From NCBI GenBank assembly GCA_944739405.2, contig OX123209.2, forward strand, positions 14,278,217-14,342,216: a stretch of DNA of 64,000 nt. Direction: 5' to 3'. This DNA is from Euclidia mi. Taxonomy: Eukaryota > Arthropoda > Insecta > Lepidoptera > Erebidae. The translations under genes were made by a program, and so were the position numbers. The notes beneath the pieces were generated by a model. It had not been told where the DNA came from, made no database searches, and saw only the letters and a program-made list of their open reading frames with translations. Shown here one piece after another: positions 1 through 11,399 of this stretch (the first letter of the stretch is position 1; each line of letters begins with the position of its first letter).

Positions 1-217
1 CAGGACGAAGGGGAAGACCTAGGCGGACGTTCTCTGACCAGATTGGAGACATCCTTAAAACAGGACAGGTGAGAAGTACCCTGAACAGAAGAGCATGCAT
101 GAGGAATCTGATGTGAGTGAATGAAGCAAGAGAGATATGTCAGGATCGTTGCAAATGGCGTTCCGTAGTCTCTGCCTACCCCTCTGAGAAACAGGCGTGA
201 GTCTATGTATGTATGTA
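1..217 (+). pseudogene. RTE-like LINE 3' end (array copy 0, cut by window edge)
   Basis: This is the C-terminal coding tail and 3' end of the LINE fragment described fully at 3899-4538. It ends in the short TATG repeat typical of this family. Confidence 0.85.
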
Positions 218-218
218 T

Positions 219-508
219 AACAAGAGCAATTTTAACTTACTTTAAAATAATATTATTTTCGCACAACTAACAAAGACAACATTTTATAACAGTGGGAACT
301 TCGTCTTCTATACAAATATGAACTTTATCTTGCTATGAACAAGAGCAAATTTTACCTACATTAAAATATAACAACTAACAAATACAACATTTTATAACAG
401 TGTGAACTTCGTCTTCTATACAAATATGAACTTTACCTTGCTATGAACAAGAGCAAATTTTACTTATATTAAAATATAACAACTAACAAATACAACATTT
501 TACACACA
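219..508 (+). repeat. ~108-bp minisatellite, about 2.6 monomers
   Basis: Monomers begin AACAAGAGCAA at about 219, 338 and 446, giving steps of 119 and 108 bp. Each contains the shared string ACAAATATGAACTTTA. The first monomer differs by an 11-bp length change and several substitutions. Another partial monomer lies on the other side of the LINE fragment (3808-3897), so the LINE piece sits inside this repeat. Confidence 0.85.
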
Positions 509-752
509 TCAAAAAAGTCTAAGCAACACATACAAAATTCAATTTTACAATGTGTTTCGCATTAAATCCTTAGTATTTTCTTATTTATATTATTTTTTAA
601 TGATTTTTTGATATTAAACAACATTTTTTAATAATCTTAATTAACAATAATTACGAGTAATACAGTACTGTATGTATGTACGTAGTACAAAGTAAGGTAC
701 CTAATCAACTAAACTTAAACTAAAATTAAATGATTATACAAAAATTGCATAA

Positions 753-1912
753 TTTAATACATAGTGTGGCCGCCTCTGTTACTGAGAACCTGCTGGCACC
801 GATTATTAATAGAATCGATGAGATTTTTAATGTTATCCTGCGGCAATCGCTCCCAATGAAATTTTAGTTAATCCATCAGTTATTGGGTTATTCTCACTCC
901 ATCCAAGTCCTTTAAAACACGTCTCTGGAGCATGTCCCATGCATGCTCGATGGGGTTGAGGTCTGGCGATTGTGCAGGCCAAGGCAATATGAGGATGTTT
1001 TTTTTTCCTTGCCAAGTACTCTCGTGTGTGCAAAGCTGTATGCGAACGCACATTGTCATGCATCAGCATGAAATCGTAGCCAAGCGTTTGTGCGAATGGA
1101 CGAACATAAGGCCTTAGAACATCATTTCGAATTTACAGCGTTCGTGTTACCATTTACAAAAACCGGCCAAGTGCGTGTCGGGCCACGCGCAATGTAGGGT
1201 TCCGTAGTTGCCCATAATGGCTATTATTGATAATAATTTCTGTTTCACATGGGACTAAAAACGGGCATCTTTAATATTAAGCCAGCGCTCCCAATGTAAA
1301 GTCACAGAAATAGGTATTTATAGTTAACCGACGATTACTCGTAAACTAGTGATGTCTACTTAGCCGTGATAGTTTTCCTTTTAAATTCGTTATATGTACT
1401 ACATTTGTGATTTTTTTCACCTCTTCCAAATTAATAGTTTAGCCGGCAGAGGGGTTTTTTTAAGCCTATCCAATGATACCCCACACAATGGGGTATTCCT
1501 AAATTTTATTCTACAGTTTTGTTGCAATATTGTAAGTCTATATTCATGTCAAATATCAGCTTTCTAGCACCAGGCGTCTTTGAGCTAGGCTGCGGACGGA
1601 CAGACGGACGGACATGACGAAACTATAAGGGTTCCTTGTGGACTACGGAACCCTAAAAACCAGCTCAGTTCGTCTGTTCTTCATAATACCCGCACATACC
1701 ATAACTATTGAGCCGTTGTATAGATGCACTTCCTGAACACACCTCAGTCTTTCAGTATTTCCAGGACGACAGTATACTTCCCTAAGTATATACCCTTCTA
1801 GTAGGTATCAGGCTTGAAGCCAAATCGAGACTCATCGCAAAATAAATTTTATCCCATTGTTCACGGCTCACGGGTCATTCATGGGTCCATGTAATATGTT
1901 CCCTACACCATT
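753..1912 (-). pseudogene. Tc1-type transposase remnant, array copy 0
   Basis: Read on the minus strand, the segment shows the three catalytic blocks of a Tc1 (DD34E) transposase in order: FCDESRFGFKPDT near 1830, MHDNVRSHTA near 1050, and SPDLNPIEHAWD near 950. The C-terminus then runs through SINNRC to a stop near 753. The known role of the family is cut-and-paste transposition into TA sites. It is dead here: a run of T's near 1000 shifts the frame, stops occur in the N-terminal part, and a 490-bp lepidopteran repeat (1165-1654) interrupts it between the first and second catalytic blocks. The N-terminal DNA-binding domain is missing. Confidence 0.9.
1165..1654 (+). mobile_element. Lepidopteran repeat (GGTTCCGTA/TACGGAACC ends) inside Tc1
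   Basis: The element begins GGCCAAGTGCGTGTCGG, soon followed by AGGGTTCCGTAG, and ends CTACGGAACCCT. These are imperfect inverted ends of a dispersed family I know from many moth genomes. It interrupts the Tc1 frame. AAAAACC flanks both sides (1158-1164 and 1655-1661), which could be a 7-bp target duplication or part of the family consensus. No coding potential is visible. A relative lies at 24566-25215. Confidence 0.8.
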
Positions 1913-2391
1913 AATTTCGACGAGCACGATTCCCGTGACGTATAGTGACGGGTATGAGGTCCTCATCGAGACGAAATGAGGTAGTTACTCGTTTCTCAAA
2001 AATGAGGTACCTCACTCGACTACTTGTTTGAAACCAGAGTACGTAAAGTAAAACCAACTCATTCGTTTACCTATTTGAAGTGTGCATTGTGTGAAAGATC
2101 TCGTGATACGCGCCTCGCGATGCAACACGCGAGTGACTGAGTGAGTACATCGGAATGATAAAATTGCAAATCGATTTGAAACAATATTGTTTAATGCATA
2201 GATTATACAACTGGTAGTTTAGAGTATGGTCTGGCGAGAATGGCGTTTATATGCAAAAAGTTTCGTATAGAAATAGGTATTTTTTTTATTGTGGCAGTAC
2301 TGACTGAACAATAAAATATTAAAACTATTGACACAATACGTTCGTACCTATGTAGATAATATGATTATTTTGTATCTACTGCATAGGTATC
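1913..2391. other. Unassigned stretch of the array unit
   Basis: No gene is recognised. Around 1950-2010 the motif ATGAGGT recurs several times, and CTCG/CGAG motifs are frequent up to about 2140. It lies between the Tc1 remnant and the BEL LTR and may belong to an older element. It is repeated at 6234-6712 and 10555-11033. Confidence 0.4.
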
Positions 2392-2796
2392 TGTTTAATA
2401 AAACCTTTAGGAAAGATGTAATTTATTTAAAGAAGGGATATCAGATGCACTAAAAATATATAAGATAAGTACATAAAATAAGATAAAACTTTAGGAAACA
2501 CTTCCGACTCACTTCCCTTCAAATCCTTTGATCGATGTTTTCGCTCTGTTACTGGAACTGAACTGTCCTAGTGCGCGAATCCGAGCGCTATTTATACGGA
2601 CCGAATAACATAACTCGTGCATACTAAGTCGTCCCTAGAATATACTCGTACGTCCCAGACACAGCATTGATTGTGAAAAAAAGTGAAGAAAAAAGGTGGA
2701 ACAATTTAAACCATCAATTATTATTTATCCCTTCTCTTCTAGTTTTCTCTTTAACCAATAGATGTCATTATTATTAAAATATCGCTATTCGTAACA
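2392..2796 (-). mobile_element. BEL/Pao 3' LTR (array copy 0)
   Basis: On the minus strand this reads TGTTACGAATAG... to ...TTATTAAACA, about 405 bp with the usual TG...CA ends. It is preceded by a purine-rich stretch, AAGTGGGAGGCAG, as expected for the polypurine tract, and by the BEL integrase frame upstream. Inside it on the minus strand are TATAAATA (near 2595), a TCAGT initiator-like motif about 30-36 bp downstream, and an AATAAA near 2425. The right end of the whole tandem array falls inside this LTR (equivalent of 2487). Confidence 0.7.
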
Positions 2797-3043
2797 CTGC
2801 CTCCCACTTAGACGTGTTCGTCCCGAACATCGTTTGTTAATGAAAGAATAATAAGTAAATGAATAAACAAATTTTATCGAAGGAAAATCCACTTTCGTTT
2901 CGTACCAATCGTTTTTTAGAATGTTCAAAAAAAAGAAAAGCGCAGTAAAAAAGACCAAAATCAATAAAAATTAAAATATAAAAAAATAGACAATATCGAA
3001 AGGGTGCCATTCGGGAACATGCTACCCTATTTTTATAAAAGGA
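2797..3043. other. BEL 3' non-coding and AT-rich spacer
   Basis: Non-coding segment between the integrase C-terminus and the LTR. It holds the polypurine tract next to 2797 and A-rich runs near 2930-2995. No frame was recognised. Confidence 0.5.
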
Positions 3044-3800
3044 CTATCTTTTCAATGGCTGCCGCAGTGTGCCCGCTGGGGTCCAGACATCTACTACGCG
3101 TACAACCCCGTCACGCCCCGTGTGCAGAGCCGCGATAACACCGTGCGGCCAGGTCCTCCACGGCAAGTCCCCGTCACCGATAAGGACCGGGTCGCCAACT
3201 GCAACTGCGACATCTACTCCCGGTACGCGGCGGGGCGCCAAAGCGGGTAGATATTCGAATACCCAACGACAGCCTAAATGATCGCCGAGCCGGAGTGCCT
3301 TTCACCAATCGCTCCGATCAATCAATGCTGCATCCGTCAAATCCTTAGTCGGAAAGGGGCGACCGGATGAAACGCCTAGCAAAAAGTGATTAGGGGTGAG
3401 CGCCTCCGGGTAGTTCCCGTCCGGGTAGACATGTGTCAGTGGGCGCGTATTCACTACAGCCTCGGCTTCAGCCAGTACAGCCGCCAGAACCTCTTCTTTC
3501 GGTGCCCGCTCTCTCAGGGTTACTTACGCGGATTTAACCGCTGAACCAGCCGCTCTCAAGCTCCGCCCATGAAGGGTGCTGATGGGGGGATAAAACGCCA
3601 CTTAATCTTCTCATGTGCTGCAAACTCTTGTACCGCGGCATGCTACAAAGCTCTAAGCCCGATTTGCTCCTACAAAAGACGTCCCGTTGTCCGAAAATAT
3701 TTCTGCCGGCGTACCACGTCGGGCGATGAAGCGTCGTAGGCACATAATAGCGGGATTTGCGGACAAGCTGGCTACGATCTCGAGGTAGATATCGTTACGA
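3044..3800 (-). pseudogene. BEL/Pao integrase C-terminal part (array copy 0/1)
   Basis: Minus-strand reading gives, in order: EIVASLSANPAIMCLRRFI, then FSDNGTSFVGANR (integrase core, second catalytic Asp), then a decayed stretch, then EAEAVVNTRPLTHV and ALTPNHFLLG, then VGDPVLIGDGDLPW...GRDGVVRVV, the DUF5641-like tail typical of BEL/Pao polyproteins. The family's integrase inserts the retrotransposon cDNA. Frameshifts occur around 3540-3660 and near 3250, so it is not functional. No RT, protease or Gag is present. The 3' LTR follows downstream on the same strand. Confidence 0.88.
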
Positions 3801-3807
3801 GTTTGCA

Positions 3808-3898
3808 CATTGAAATATAACAACTAACAAATACAACATTTTATAACAGTGTGAACTTTGTCGTCTATACAAATATGAACTTTATCCTGATAATAACA
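3808..3898 (+). repeat. Partial minisatellite monomer
   Basis: Carries the same string (AACAACTAACAAATACAAC...TATGAACTTTATC) as the monomers at 219-508 and directly abuts the LINE fragment. Confidence 0.8.
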
Positions 3899-4538
3899 TG
3901 GGTACGCTGTTTACAAGAGATGGTGAGAATGTAGAAGATATTGAAAGAAGATTTAATGCAGGTAATAGAGTGAATGGAGCTCTGAAGGCGTTTATGAATA
4001 GCCAAAACGTGTCTAAAAAGGCACGTTTGGCTGTACATAGAGGGGTGTTAATACCTACTCTTATGTATGGTAGTGATAGTTGGGTATGGCAGAAGAGTCA
4101 TGAAAGTAGAATAAATGCTGTAGAAATGAGAGCACTGAGAAGTATGTGTGGTGTCTCTCTGACTGACAGAGTAAAGAATTATGTGATAAGAGAGTGTTGT
4201 GGGGTAAAAGAAGATGCAGTGACAAGCATCGAGAAAGGTATGTTAAGATGGTTTGGGCACGTGGAGAGGATGGATGACGAAAGACTGACCAAGCAGATAT
4301 ATAAGGCAAGTGTGGAACGGACAGGACGAAGGGGAAGACCTAGGCGGACGTTCTCTGACCAGATTGGAGACATCCTTAAAACAGGACAGGTGAGAAGTAC
4401 CCTGAACAGAAGAGCATGCATGAGGAATCTGATGTGAGTGAATGAAGCAAGAGAGATATGTCAGGATCGTTGCAAATGGCGTTCCGTAGTCTCTGCCTAC
4501 CCCTCTGAGAAACAGGCGTGAGTCTATGTATGTATGTA
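3899..4538 (+). pseudogene. RTE-like LINE, C-terminal RT fragment
   Basis: An open frame of about 179 codons matches the C-terminal part of the LINE at 34470-35885: GTLFTRDGEN, YGSDSWVWQKS, RWFGHVERMDD, GRRGRPRRTFSDQIGDIL and RRACMRNLM. It lacks the RT palm motifs, so it is a 5'-truncated copy. The apparent ATG is fortuitous: the full copy reads TTAGGTACGCTG there. After the stop the remaining codons lead to TCTGCCTACCCCTCTGAG and a TATG tail. It lies inside the minisatellite. Confidence 0.88.
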
Positions 4539-4539
4539 T

Positions 4540-4829
4540 AACAAGAGCAATTTTAACTTACTTTAAAATAATATTATTTTCGCACAACTAACAAAGACAA
4601 CATTTTATAACAGTGGGAACTTCGTCTTCTATACAAATATGAACTTTATCTTGCTATGAACAAGAGCAAATTTTACCTACATTAAAATATAACAACTAAC
4701 AAATACAACATTTTATAACAGTGTGAACTTCGTCTTCTATACAAATATGAACTTTACCTTGCTATGAACAAGAGCAAATTTTACTTATATTAAAATATAA
4801 CAACTAACAAATACAACATTTTACACACA
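4540..4829 (+). repeat. ~108-bp minisatellite, array copy 1
   Basis: Identical to 219-508, shifted by 4,321 bp. Confidence 0.85.
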
Positions 4830-5073
4830 TCAAAAAAGTCTAAGCAACACATACAAAATTCAATTTTACAATGTGTTTCGCATTAAATCCTTAGTATTTT
4901 CTTATTTATATTATTTTTTAATGATTTTTTGATATTAAACAACATTTTTTAATAATCTTAATTAACAATAATTACGAGTAATACAGTACTGTATGTATGT
5001 ACGTAGTACAAAGTAAGGTACCTAATCAACTAAACTTAAACTAAAATTAAATGATTATACAAAAATTGCATAA

Positions 5074-6233
5074 TTTAATACATAGTGTGGCCGCCTCTGT
5101 TACTGAGAACCTGCTGGCACCGATTATTAATAGAATCGATGAGATTTTTAATGTTATCCTGCGGCAATCGCTCCCAATGAAATTTTAGTTAATCCATCAG
5201 TTATTGGGTTATTCTCACTCCATCCAAGTCCTTTAAAACACGTCTCTGGAGCATGTCCCATGCATGCTCGATGGGGTTGAGGTCTGGCGATTGTGCAGGC
5301 CAAGGCAATATGAGGATGTTTTTTTTTCCTTGCCAAGTACTCTCGTGTGTGCAAAGCTGTATGCGAACGCACATTGTCATGCATCAGCATGAAATCGTAG
5401 CCAAGCGTTTGTGCGAATGGACGAACATAAGGCCTTAGAACATCATTTCGAATTTACAGCGTTCGTGTTACCATTTACAAAAACCGGCCAAGTGCGTGTC
5501 GGGCCACGCGCAATGTAGGGTTCCGTAGTTGCCCATAATGGCTATTATTGATAATAATTTCTGTTTCACATGGGACTAAAAACGGGCATCTTTAATATTA
5601 AGCCAGCGCTCCCAATGTAAAGTCACAGAAATAGGTATTTATAGTTAACCGACGATTACTCGTAAACTAGTGATGTCTACTTAGCCGTGATAGTTTTCCT
5701 TTTAAATTCGTTATATGTACTACATTTGTGATTTTTTTCACCTCTTCCAAATTAATAGTTTAGCCGGCAGAGGGGTTTTTTTAAGCCTATCCAATGATAC
5801 CCCACACAATGGGGTATTCCTAAATTTTATTCTACAGTTTTGTTGCAATATTGTAAGTCTATATTCATGTCAAATATCAGCTTTCTAGCACCAGGCGTCT
5901 TTGAGCTAGGCTGCGGACGGACAGACGGACGGACATGACGAAACTATAAGGGTTCCTTGTGGACTACGGAACCCTAAAAACCAGCTCAGTTCGTCTGTTC
6001 TTCATAATACCCGCACATACCATAACTATTGAGCCGTTGTATAGATGCACTTCCTGAACACACCTCAGTCTTTCAGTATTTCCAGGACGACAGTATACTT
6101 CCCTAAGTATATACCCTTCTAGTAGGTATCAGGCTTGAAGCCAAATCGAGACTCATCGCAAAATAAATTTTATCCCATTGTTCACGGCTCACGGGTCATT
6201 CATGGGTCCATGTAATATGTTCCCTACACCATT
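5074..6233 (-). pseudogene. Tc1-type transposase remnant, array copy 1
   Basis: Identical copy of the remnant at 753-1912, with the same frameshift and the same inserted repeat (5486-5975). Confidence 0.9.
5486..5975 (+). mobile_element. Lepidopteran repeat inside Tc1, array copy 1
   Basis: Identical copy of the element at 1165-1654. Confidence 0.8.
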
Positions 6234-6712
6234 AATTTCGACGAGCACGATTCCCGTGACGTATAGTGACGGGTATGAGGTCCTCATCGAGACGAAATGA
6301 GGTAGTTACTCGTTTCTCAAAAATGAGGTACCTCACTCGACTACTTGTTTGAAACCAGAGTACGTAAAGTAAAACCAACTCATTCGTTTACCTATTTGAA
6401 GTGTGCATTGTGTGAAAGATCTCGTGATACGCGCCTCGCGATGCAACACGCGAGTGACTGAGTGAGTACATCGGAATGATAAAATTGCAAATCGATTTGA
6501 AACAATATTGTTTAATGCATAGATTATACAACTGGTAGTTTAGAGTATGGTCTGGCGAGAATGGCGTTTATATGCAAAAAGTTTCGTATAGAAATAGGTA
6601 TTTTTTTTATTGTGGCAGTACTGACTGAACAATAAAATATTAAAACTATTGACACAATACGTTCGTACCTATGTAGATAATATGATTATTTTGTATCTAC
6701 TGCATAGGTATC

Positions 6713-7117
6713 TGTTTAATAAAACCTTTAGGAAAGATGTAATTTATTTAAAGAAGGGATATCAGATGCACTAAAAATATATAAGATAAGTACATAAAAT
6801 AAGATAAAACTTTAGGAAACACTTCCGACTCACTTCCCTTCAAATCCTTTGATCGATGTTTTCGCTCTGTTACTGGAACTGAACTGTCCTAGTGCGCGAA
6901 TCCGAGCGCTATTTATACGGACCGAATAACATAACTCGTGCATACTAAGTCGTCCCTAGAATATACTCGTACGTCCCAGACACAGCATTGATTGTGAAAA
7001 AAAGTGAAGAAAAAAGGTGGAACAATTTAAACCATCAATTATTATTTATCCCTTCTCTTCTAGTTTTCTCTTTAACCAATAGATGTCATTATTATTAAAA
7101 TATCGCTATTCGTAACA
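6713..7117 (-). mobile_element. BEL/Pao 3' LTR, array copy 1
   Basis: Identical copy of 2392-2796 with the same TATA-like and polyadenylation-like motifs. Confidence 0.7.
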
Positions 7118-7364
7118 CTGCCTCCCACTTAGACGTGTTCGTCCCGAACATCGTTTGTTAATGAAAGAATAATAAGTAAATGAATAAACAAATTTTATCG
7201 AAGGAAAATCCACTTTCGTTTCGTACCAATCGTTTTTTAGAATGTTCAAAAAAAAGAAAAGCGCAGTAAAAAAGACCAAAATCAATAAAAATTAAAATAT
7301 AAAAAAATAGACAATATCGAAAGGGTGCCATTCGGGAACATGCTACCCTATTTTTATAAAAGGA

Positions 7365-8121
7365 CTATCTTTTCAATGGCTGCCGCAGTGTGCCCGCTGG
7401 GGTCCAGACATCTACTACGCGTACAACCCCGTCACGCCCCGTGTGCAGAGCCGCGATAACACCGTGCGGCCAGGTCCTCCACGGCAAGTCCCCGTCACCG
7501 ATAAGGACCGGGTCGCCAACTGCAACTGCGACATCTACTCCCGGTACGCGGCGGGGCGCCAAAGCGGGTAGATATTCGAATACCCAACGACAGCCTAAAT
7601 GATCGCCGAGCCGGAGTGCCTTTCACCAATCGCTCCGATCAATCAATGCTGCATCCGTCAAATCCTTAGTCGGAAAGGGGCGACCGGATGAAACGCCTAG
7701 CAAAAAGTGATTAGGGGTGAGCGCCTCCGGGTAGTTCCCGTCCGGGTAGACATGTGTCAGTGGGCGCGTATTCACTACAGCCTCGGCTTCAGCCAGTACA
7801 GCCGCCAGAACCTCTTCTTTCGGTGCCCGCTCTCTCAGGGTTACTTACGCGGATTTAACCGCTGAACCAGCCGCTCTCAAGCTCCGCCCATGAAGGGTGC
7901 TGATGGGGGGATAAAACGCCACTTAATCTTCTCATGTGCTGCAAACTCTTGTACCGCGGCATGCTACAAAGCTCTAAGCCCGATTTGCTCCTACAAAAGA
8001 CGTCCCGTTGTCCGAAAATATTTCTGCCGGCGTACCACGTCGGGCGATGAAGCGTCGTAGGCACATAATAGCGGGATTTGCGGACAAGCTGGCTACGATC
8101 TCGAGGTAGATATCGTTACGA
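7365..8121 (-). pseudogene. BEL/Pao integrase C-terminal part, array copy 2
   Basis: Identical copy of 3044-3800, with the same frame breaks. Confidence 0.88.
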
Positions 8122-8128
8122 GTTTGCA

Positions 8129-8219
8129 CATTGAAATATAACAACTAACAAATACAACATTTTATAACAGTGTGAACTTTGTCGTCTATACAAATATGAA
8201 CTTTATCCTGATAATAACA
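8129..8219 (+). repeat. Partial minisatellite monomer, array copy 2
   Basis: Identical copy of 3808-3898. Confidence 0.8.
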
Positions 8220-8859
8220 TGGGTACGCTGTTTACAAGAGATGGTGAGAATGTAGAAGATATTGAAAGAAGATTTAATGCAGGTAATAGAGTGAATGGAG
8301 CTCTGAAGGCGTTTATGAATAGCCAAAACGTGTCTAAAAAGGCACGTTTGGCTGTACATAGAGGGGTGTTAATACCTACTCTTATGTATGGTAGTGATAG
8401 TTGGGTATGGCAGAAGAGTCATGAAAGTAGAATAAATGCTGTAGAAATGAGAGCACTGAGAAGTATGTGTGGTGTCTCTCTGACTGACAGAGTAAAGAAT
8501 TATGTGATAAGAGAGTGTTGTGGGGTAAAAGAAGATGCAGTGACAAGCATCGAGAAAGGTATGTTAAGATGGTTTGGGCACGTGGAGAGGATGGATGACG
8601 AAAGACTGACCAAGCAGATATATAAGGCAAGTGTGGAACGGACAGGACGAAGGGGAAGACCTAGGCGGACGTTCTCTGACCAGATTGGAGACATCCTTAA
8701 AACAGGACAGGTGAGAAGTACCCTGAACAGAAGAGCATGCATGAGGAATCTGATGTGAGTGAATGAAGCAAGAGAGATATGTCAGGATCGTTGCAAATGG
8801 CGTTCCGTAGTCTCTGCCTACCCCTCTGAGAAACAGGCGTGAGTCTATGTATGTATGTA
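8220..8859 (+). pseudogene. RTE-like LINE C-terminal fragment, array copy 2
   Basis: Identical copy of 3899-4538. Confidence 0.88.
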
Positions 8860-8860
8860 T

Positions 8861-9150
8861 AACAAGAGCAATTTTAACTTACTTTAAAATAATATTATTT
8901 TCGCACAACTAACAAAGACAACATTTTATAACAGTGGGAACTTCGTCTTCTATACAAATATGAACTTTATCTTGCTATGAACAAGAGCAAATTTTACCTA
9001 CATTAAAATATAACAACTAACAAATACAACATTTTATAACAGTGTGAACTTCGTCTTCTATACAAATATGAACTTTACCTTGCTATGAACAAGAGCAAAT
9101 TTTACTTATATTAAAATATAACAACTAACAAATACAACATTTTACACACA
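8861..9150 (+). repeat. ~108-bp minisatellite, array copy 2
   Basis: Identical copy of 219-508. Confidence 0.85.
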
Positions 9151-9394
9151 TCAAAAAAGTCTAAGCAACACATACAAAATTCAATTTTACAATGTGTTTC
9201 GCATTAAATCCTTAGTATTTTCTTATTTATATTATTTTTTAATGATTTTTTGATATTAAACAACATTTTTTAATAATCTTAATTAACAATAATTACGAGT
9301 AATACAGTACTGTATGTATGTACGTAGTACAAAGTAAGGTACCTAATCAACTAAACTTAAACTAAAATTAAATGATTATACAAAAATTGCATAA

Positions 9395-10554
9395 TTTAAT
9401 ACATAGTGTGGCCGCCTCTGTTACTGAGAACCTGCTGGCACCGATTATTAATAGAATCGATGAGATTTTTAATGTTATCCTGCGGCAATCGCTCCCAATG
9501 AAATTTTAGTTAATCCATCAGTTATTGGGTTATTCTCACTCCATCCAAGTCCTTTAAAACACGTCTCTGGAGCATGTCCCATGCATGCTCGATGGGGTTG
9601 AGGTCTGGCGATTGTGCAGGCCAAGGCAATATGAGGATGTTTTTTTTTCCTTGCCAAGTACTCTCGTGTGTGCAAAGCTGTATGCGAACGCACATTGTCA
9701 TGCATCAGCATGAAATCGTAGCCAAGCGTTTGTGCGAATGGACGAACATAAGGCCTTAGAACATCATTTCGAATTTACAGCGTTCGTGTTACCATTTACA
9801 AAAACCGGCCAAGTGCGTGTCGGGCCACGCGCAATGTAGGGTTCCGTAGTTGCCCATAATGGCTATTATTGATAATAATTTCTGTTTCACATGGGACTAA
9901 AAACGGGCATCTTTAATATTAAGCCAGCGCTCCCAATGTAAAGTCACAGAAATAGGTATTTATAGTTAACCGACGATTACTCGTAAACTAGTGATGTCTA
10001 CTTAGCCGTGATAGTTTTCCTTTTAAATTCGTTATATGTACTACATTTGTGATTTTTTTCACCTCTTCCAAATTAATAGTTTAGCCGGCAGAGGGGTTTT
10101 TTTAAGCCTATCCAATGATACCCCACACAATGGGGTATTCCTAAATTTTATTCTACAGTTTTGTTGCAATATTGTAAGTCTATATTCATGTCAAATATCA
10201 GCTTTCTAGCACCAGGCGTCTTTGAGCTAGGCTGCGGACGGACAGACGGACGGACATGACGAAACTATAAGGGTTCCTTGTGGACTACGGAACCCTAAAA
10301 ACCAGCTCAGTTCGTCTGTTCTTCATAATACCCGCACATACCATAACTATTGAGCCGTTGTATAGATGCACTTCCTGAACACACCTCAGTCTTTCAGTAT
10401 TTCCAGGACGACAGTATACTTCCCTAAGTATATACCCTTCTAGTAGGTATCAGGCTTGAAGCCAAATCGAGACTCATCGCAAAATAAATTTTATCCCATT
10501 GTTCACGGCTCACGGGTCATTCATGGGTCCATGTAATATGTTCCCTACACCATT
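9395..10554 (-). pseudogene. Tc1-type transposase remnant, array copy 2
   Basis: Identical copy of 753-1912. Confidence 0.9.
9807..10296 (+). mobile_element. Lepidopteran repeat inside Tc1, array copy 2
   Basis: Identical copy of 1165-1654. Confidence 0.8.
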
Positions 10555-11033
10555 AATTTCGACGAGCACGATTCCCGTGACGTATAGTGACGGGTATGAG
10601 GTCCTCATCGAGACGAAATGAGGTAGTTACTCGTTTCTCAAAAATGAGGTACCTCACTCGACTACTTGTTTGAAACCAGAGTACGTAAAGTAAAACCAAC
10701 TCATTCGTTTACCTATTTGAAGTGTGCATTGTGTGAAAGATCTCGTGATACGCGCCTCGCGATGCAACACGCGAGTGACTGAGTGAGTACATCGGAATGA
10801 TAAAATTGCAAATCGATTTGAAACAATATTGTTTAATGCATAGATTATACAACTGGTAGTTTAGAGTATGGTCTGGCGAGAATGGCGTTTATATGCAAAA
10901 AGTTTCGTATAGAAATAGGTATTTTTTTTATTGTGGCAGTACTGACTGAACAATAAAATATTAAAACTATTGACACAATACGTTCGTACCTATGTAGATA
11001 ATATGATTATTTTGTATCTACTGCATAGGTATC

Positions 11034-11129
11034 TGTTTAATAAAACCTTTAGGAAAGATGTTATTTATTTAAAGAAGGGATATCAGATGCACTAAAAATA
11101 TATAAGATAAGTACATAAAATAAGATAAA
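11034..11129 (-). mobile_element. Truncated BEL LTR end; array right boundary
   Basis: The first 96 bp of the LTR (as in 2392-2487) are present, then the sequence switches to unrelated DNA after AGATAAA. One substitution at 11062 separates it from the other two copies. No BEL internal sequence follows. Confidence 0.75.
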
Positions 11130-11399
11130 TATACTCCTGAAGCATTATGTTCTTTGTTTGATTTGATAGCATTCATCCACAGATATATACGTATAACTAA
11201 AAAAAATTATTTATCAATGACTTAGACATAGTTCTACTCTCTGCATCTGCGTCCGATGCAGAGTTTGGCGAATGGTCATAGGTGTAGCGCAGGTCGTGCA
11301 GATCCCTAAGACAAGGCTGGTGGACTACCCTTCCCGAGGTTGCCGCCCGTTGTTGGTCTGGTTCCATAAGAAACAGACGTAACCAAAACCTCCAGCCGC

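Larger units (their letters stand above)
1..11129. repeat. 4,321-bp tandem array (partial copy plus two full copies)
   Basis: Position 1 matches 4322 and 8643, and the match continues base for base wherever I compared it. The third copy stops matching after 11129, which corresponds to 2487 and 6808. The array is therefore best described as a partial copy 1-2487 and full units 2488-6808 and 6809-11129, followed by unique DNA. The only mismatch I noticed is at 11062 (T, against A at 2420 and 6741), close to the right end. The left end lies outside the window. Each unit carries a BEL/Pao 3' LTR and integrase, a Tc1 remnant with an inserted repeat, a minisatellite and a LINE 3' fragment. Such high identity means either a very recent duplication or an assembly artefact. 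Confidence 0.95.

Noticed and set aside
219..508. CRISPR-like direct repeats
   Set aside because: Monomers are about 108 bp and contiguous, without spacers. This is a eukaryotic minisatellite.
1..11129. Array as a classical satellite or rDNA-like repeat
   Set aside because: Only about 2.6 copies, no rRNA sequence, and the unit is a mosaic of known transposon pieces, so it is called a segmental tandem duplication.
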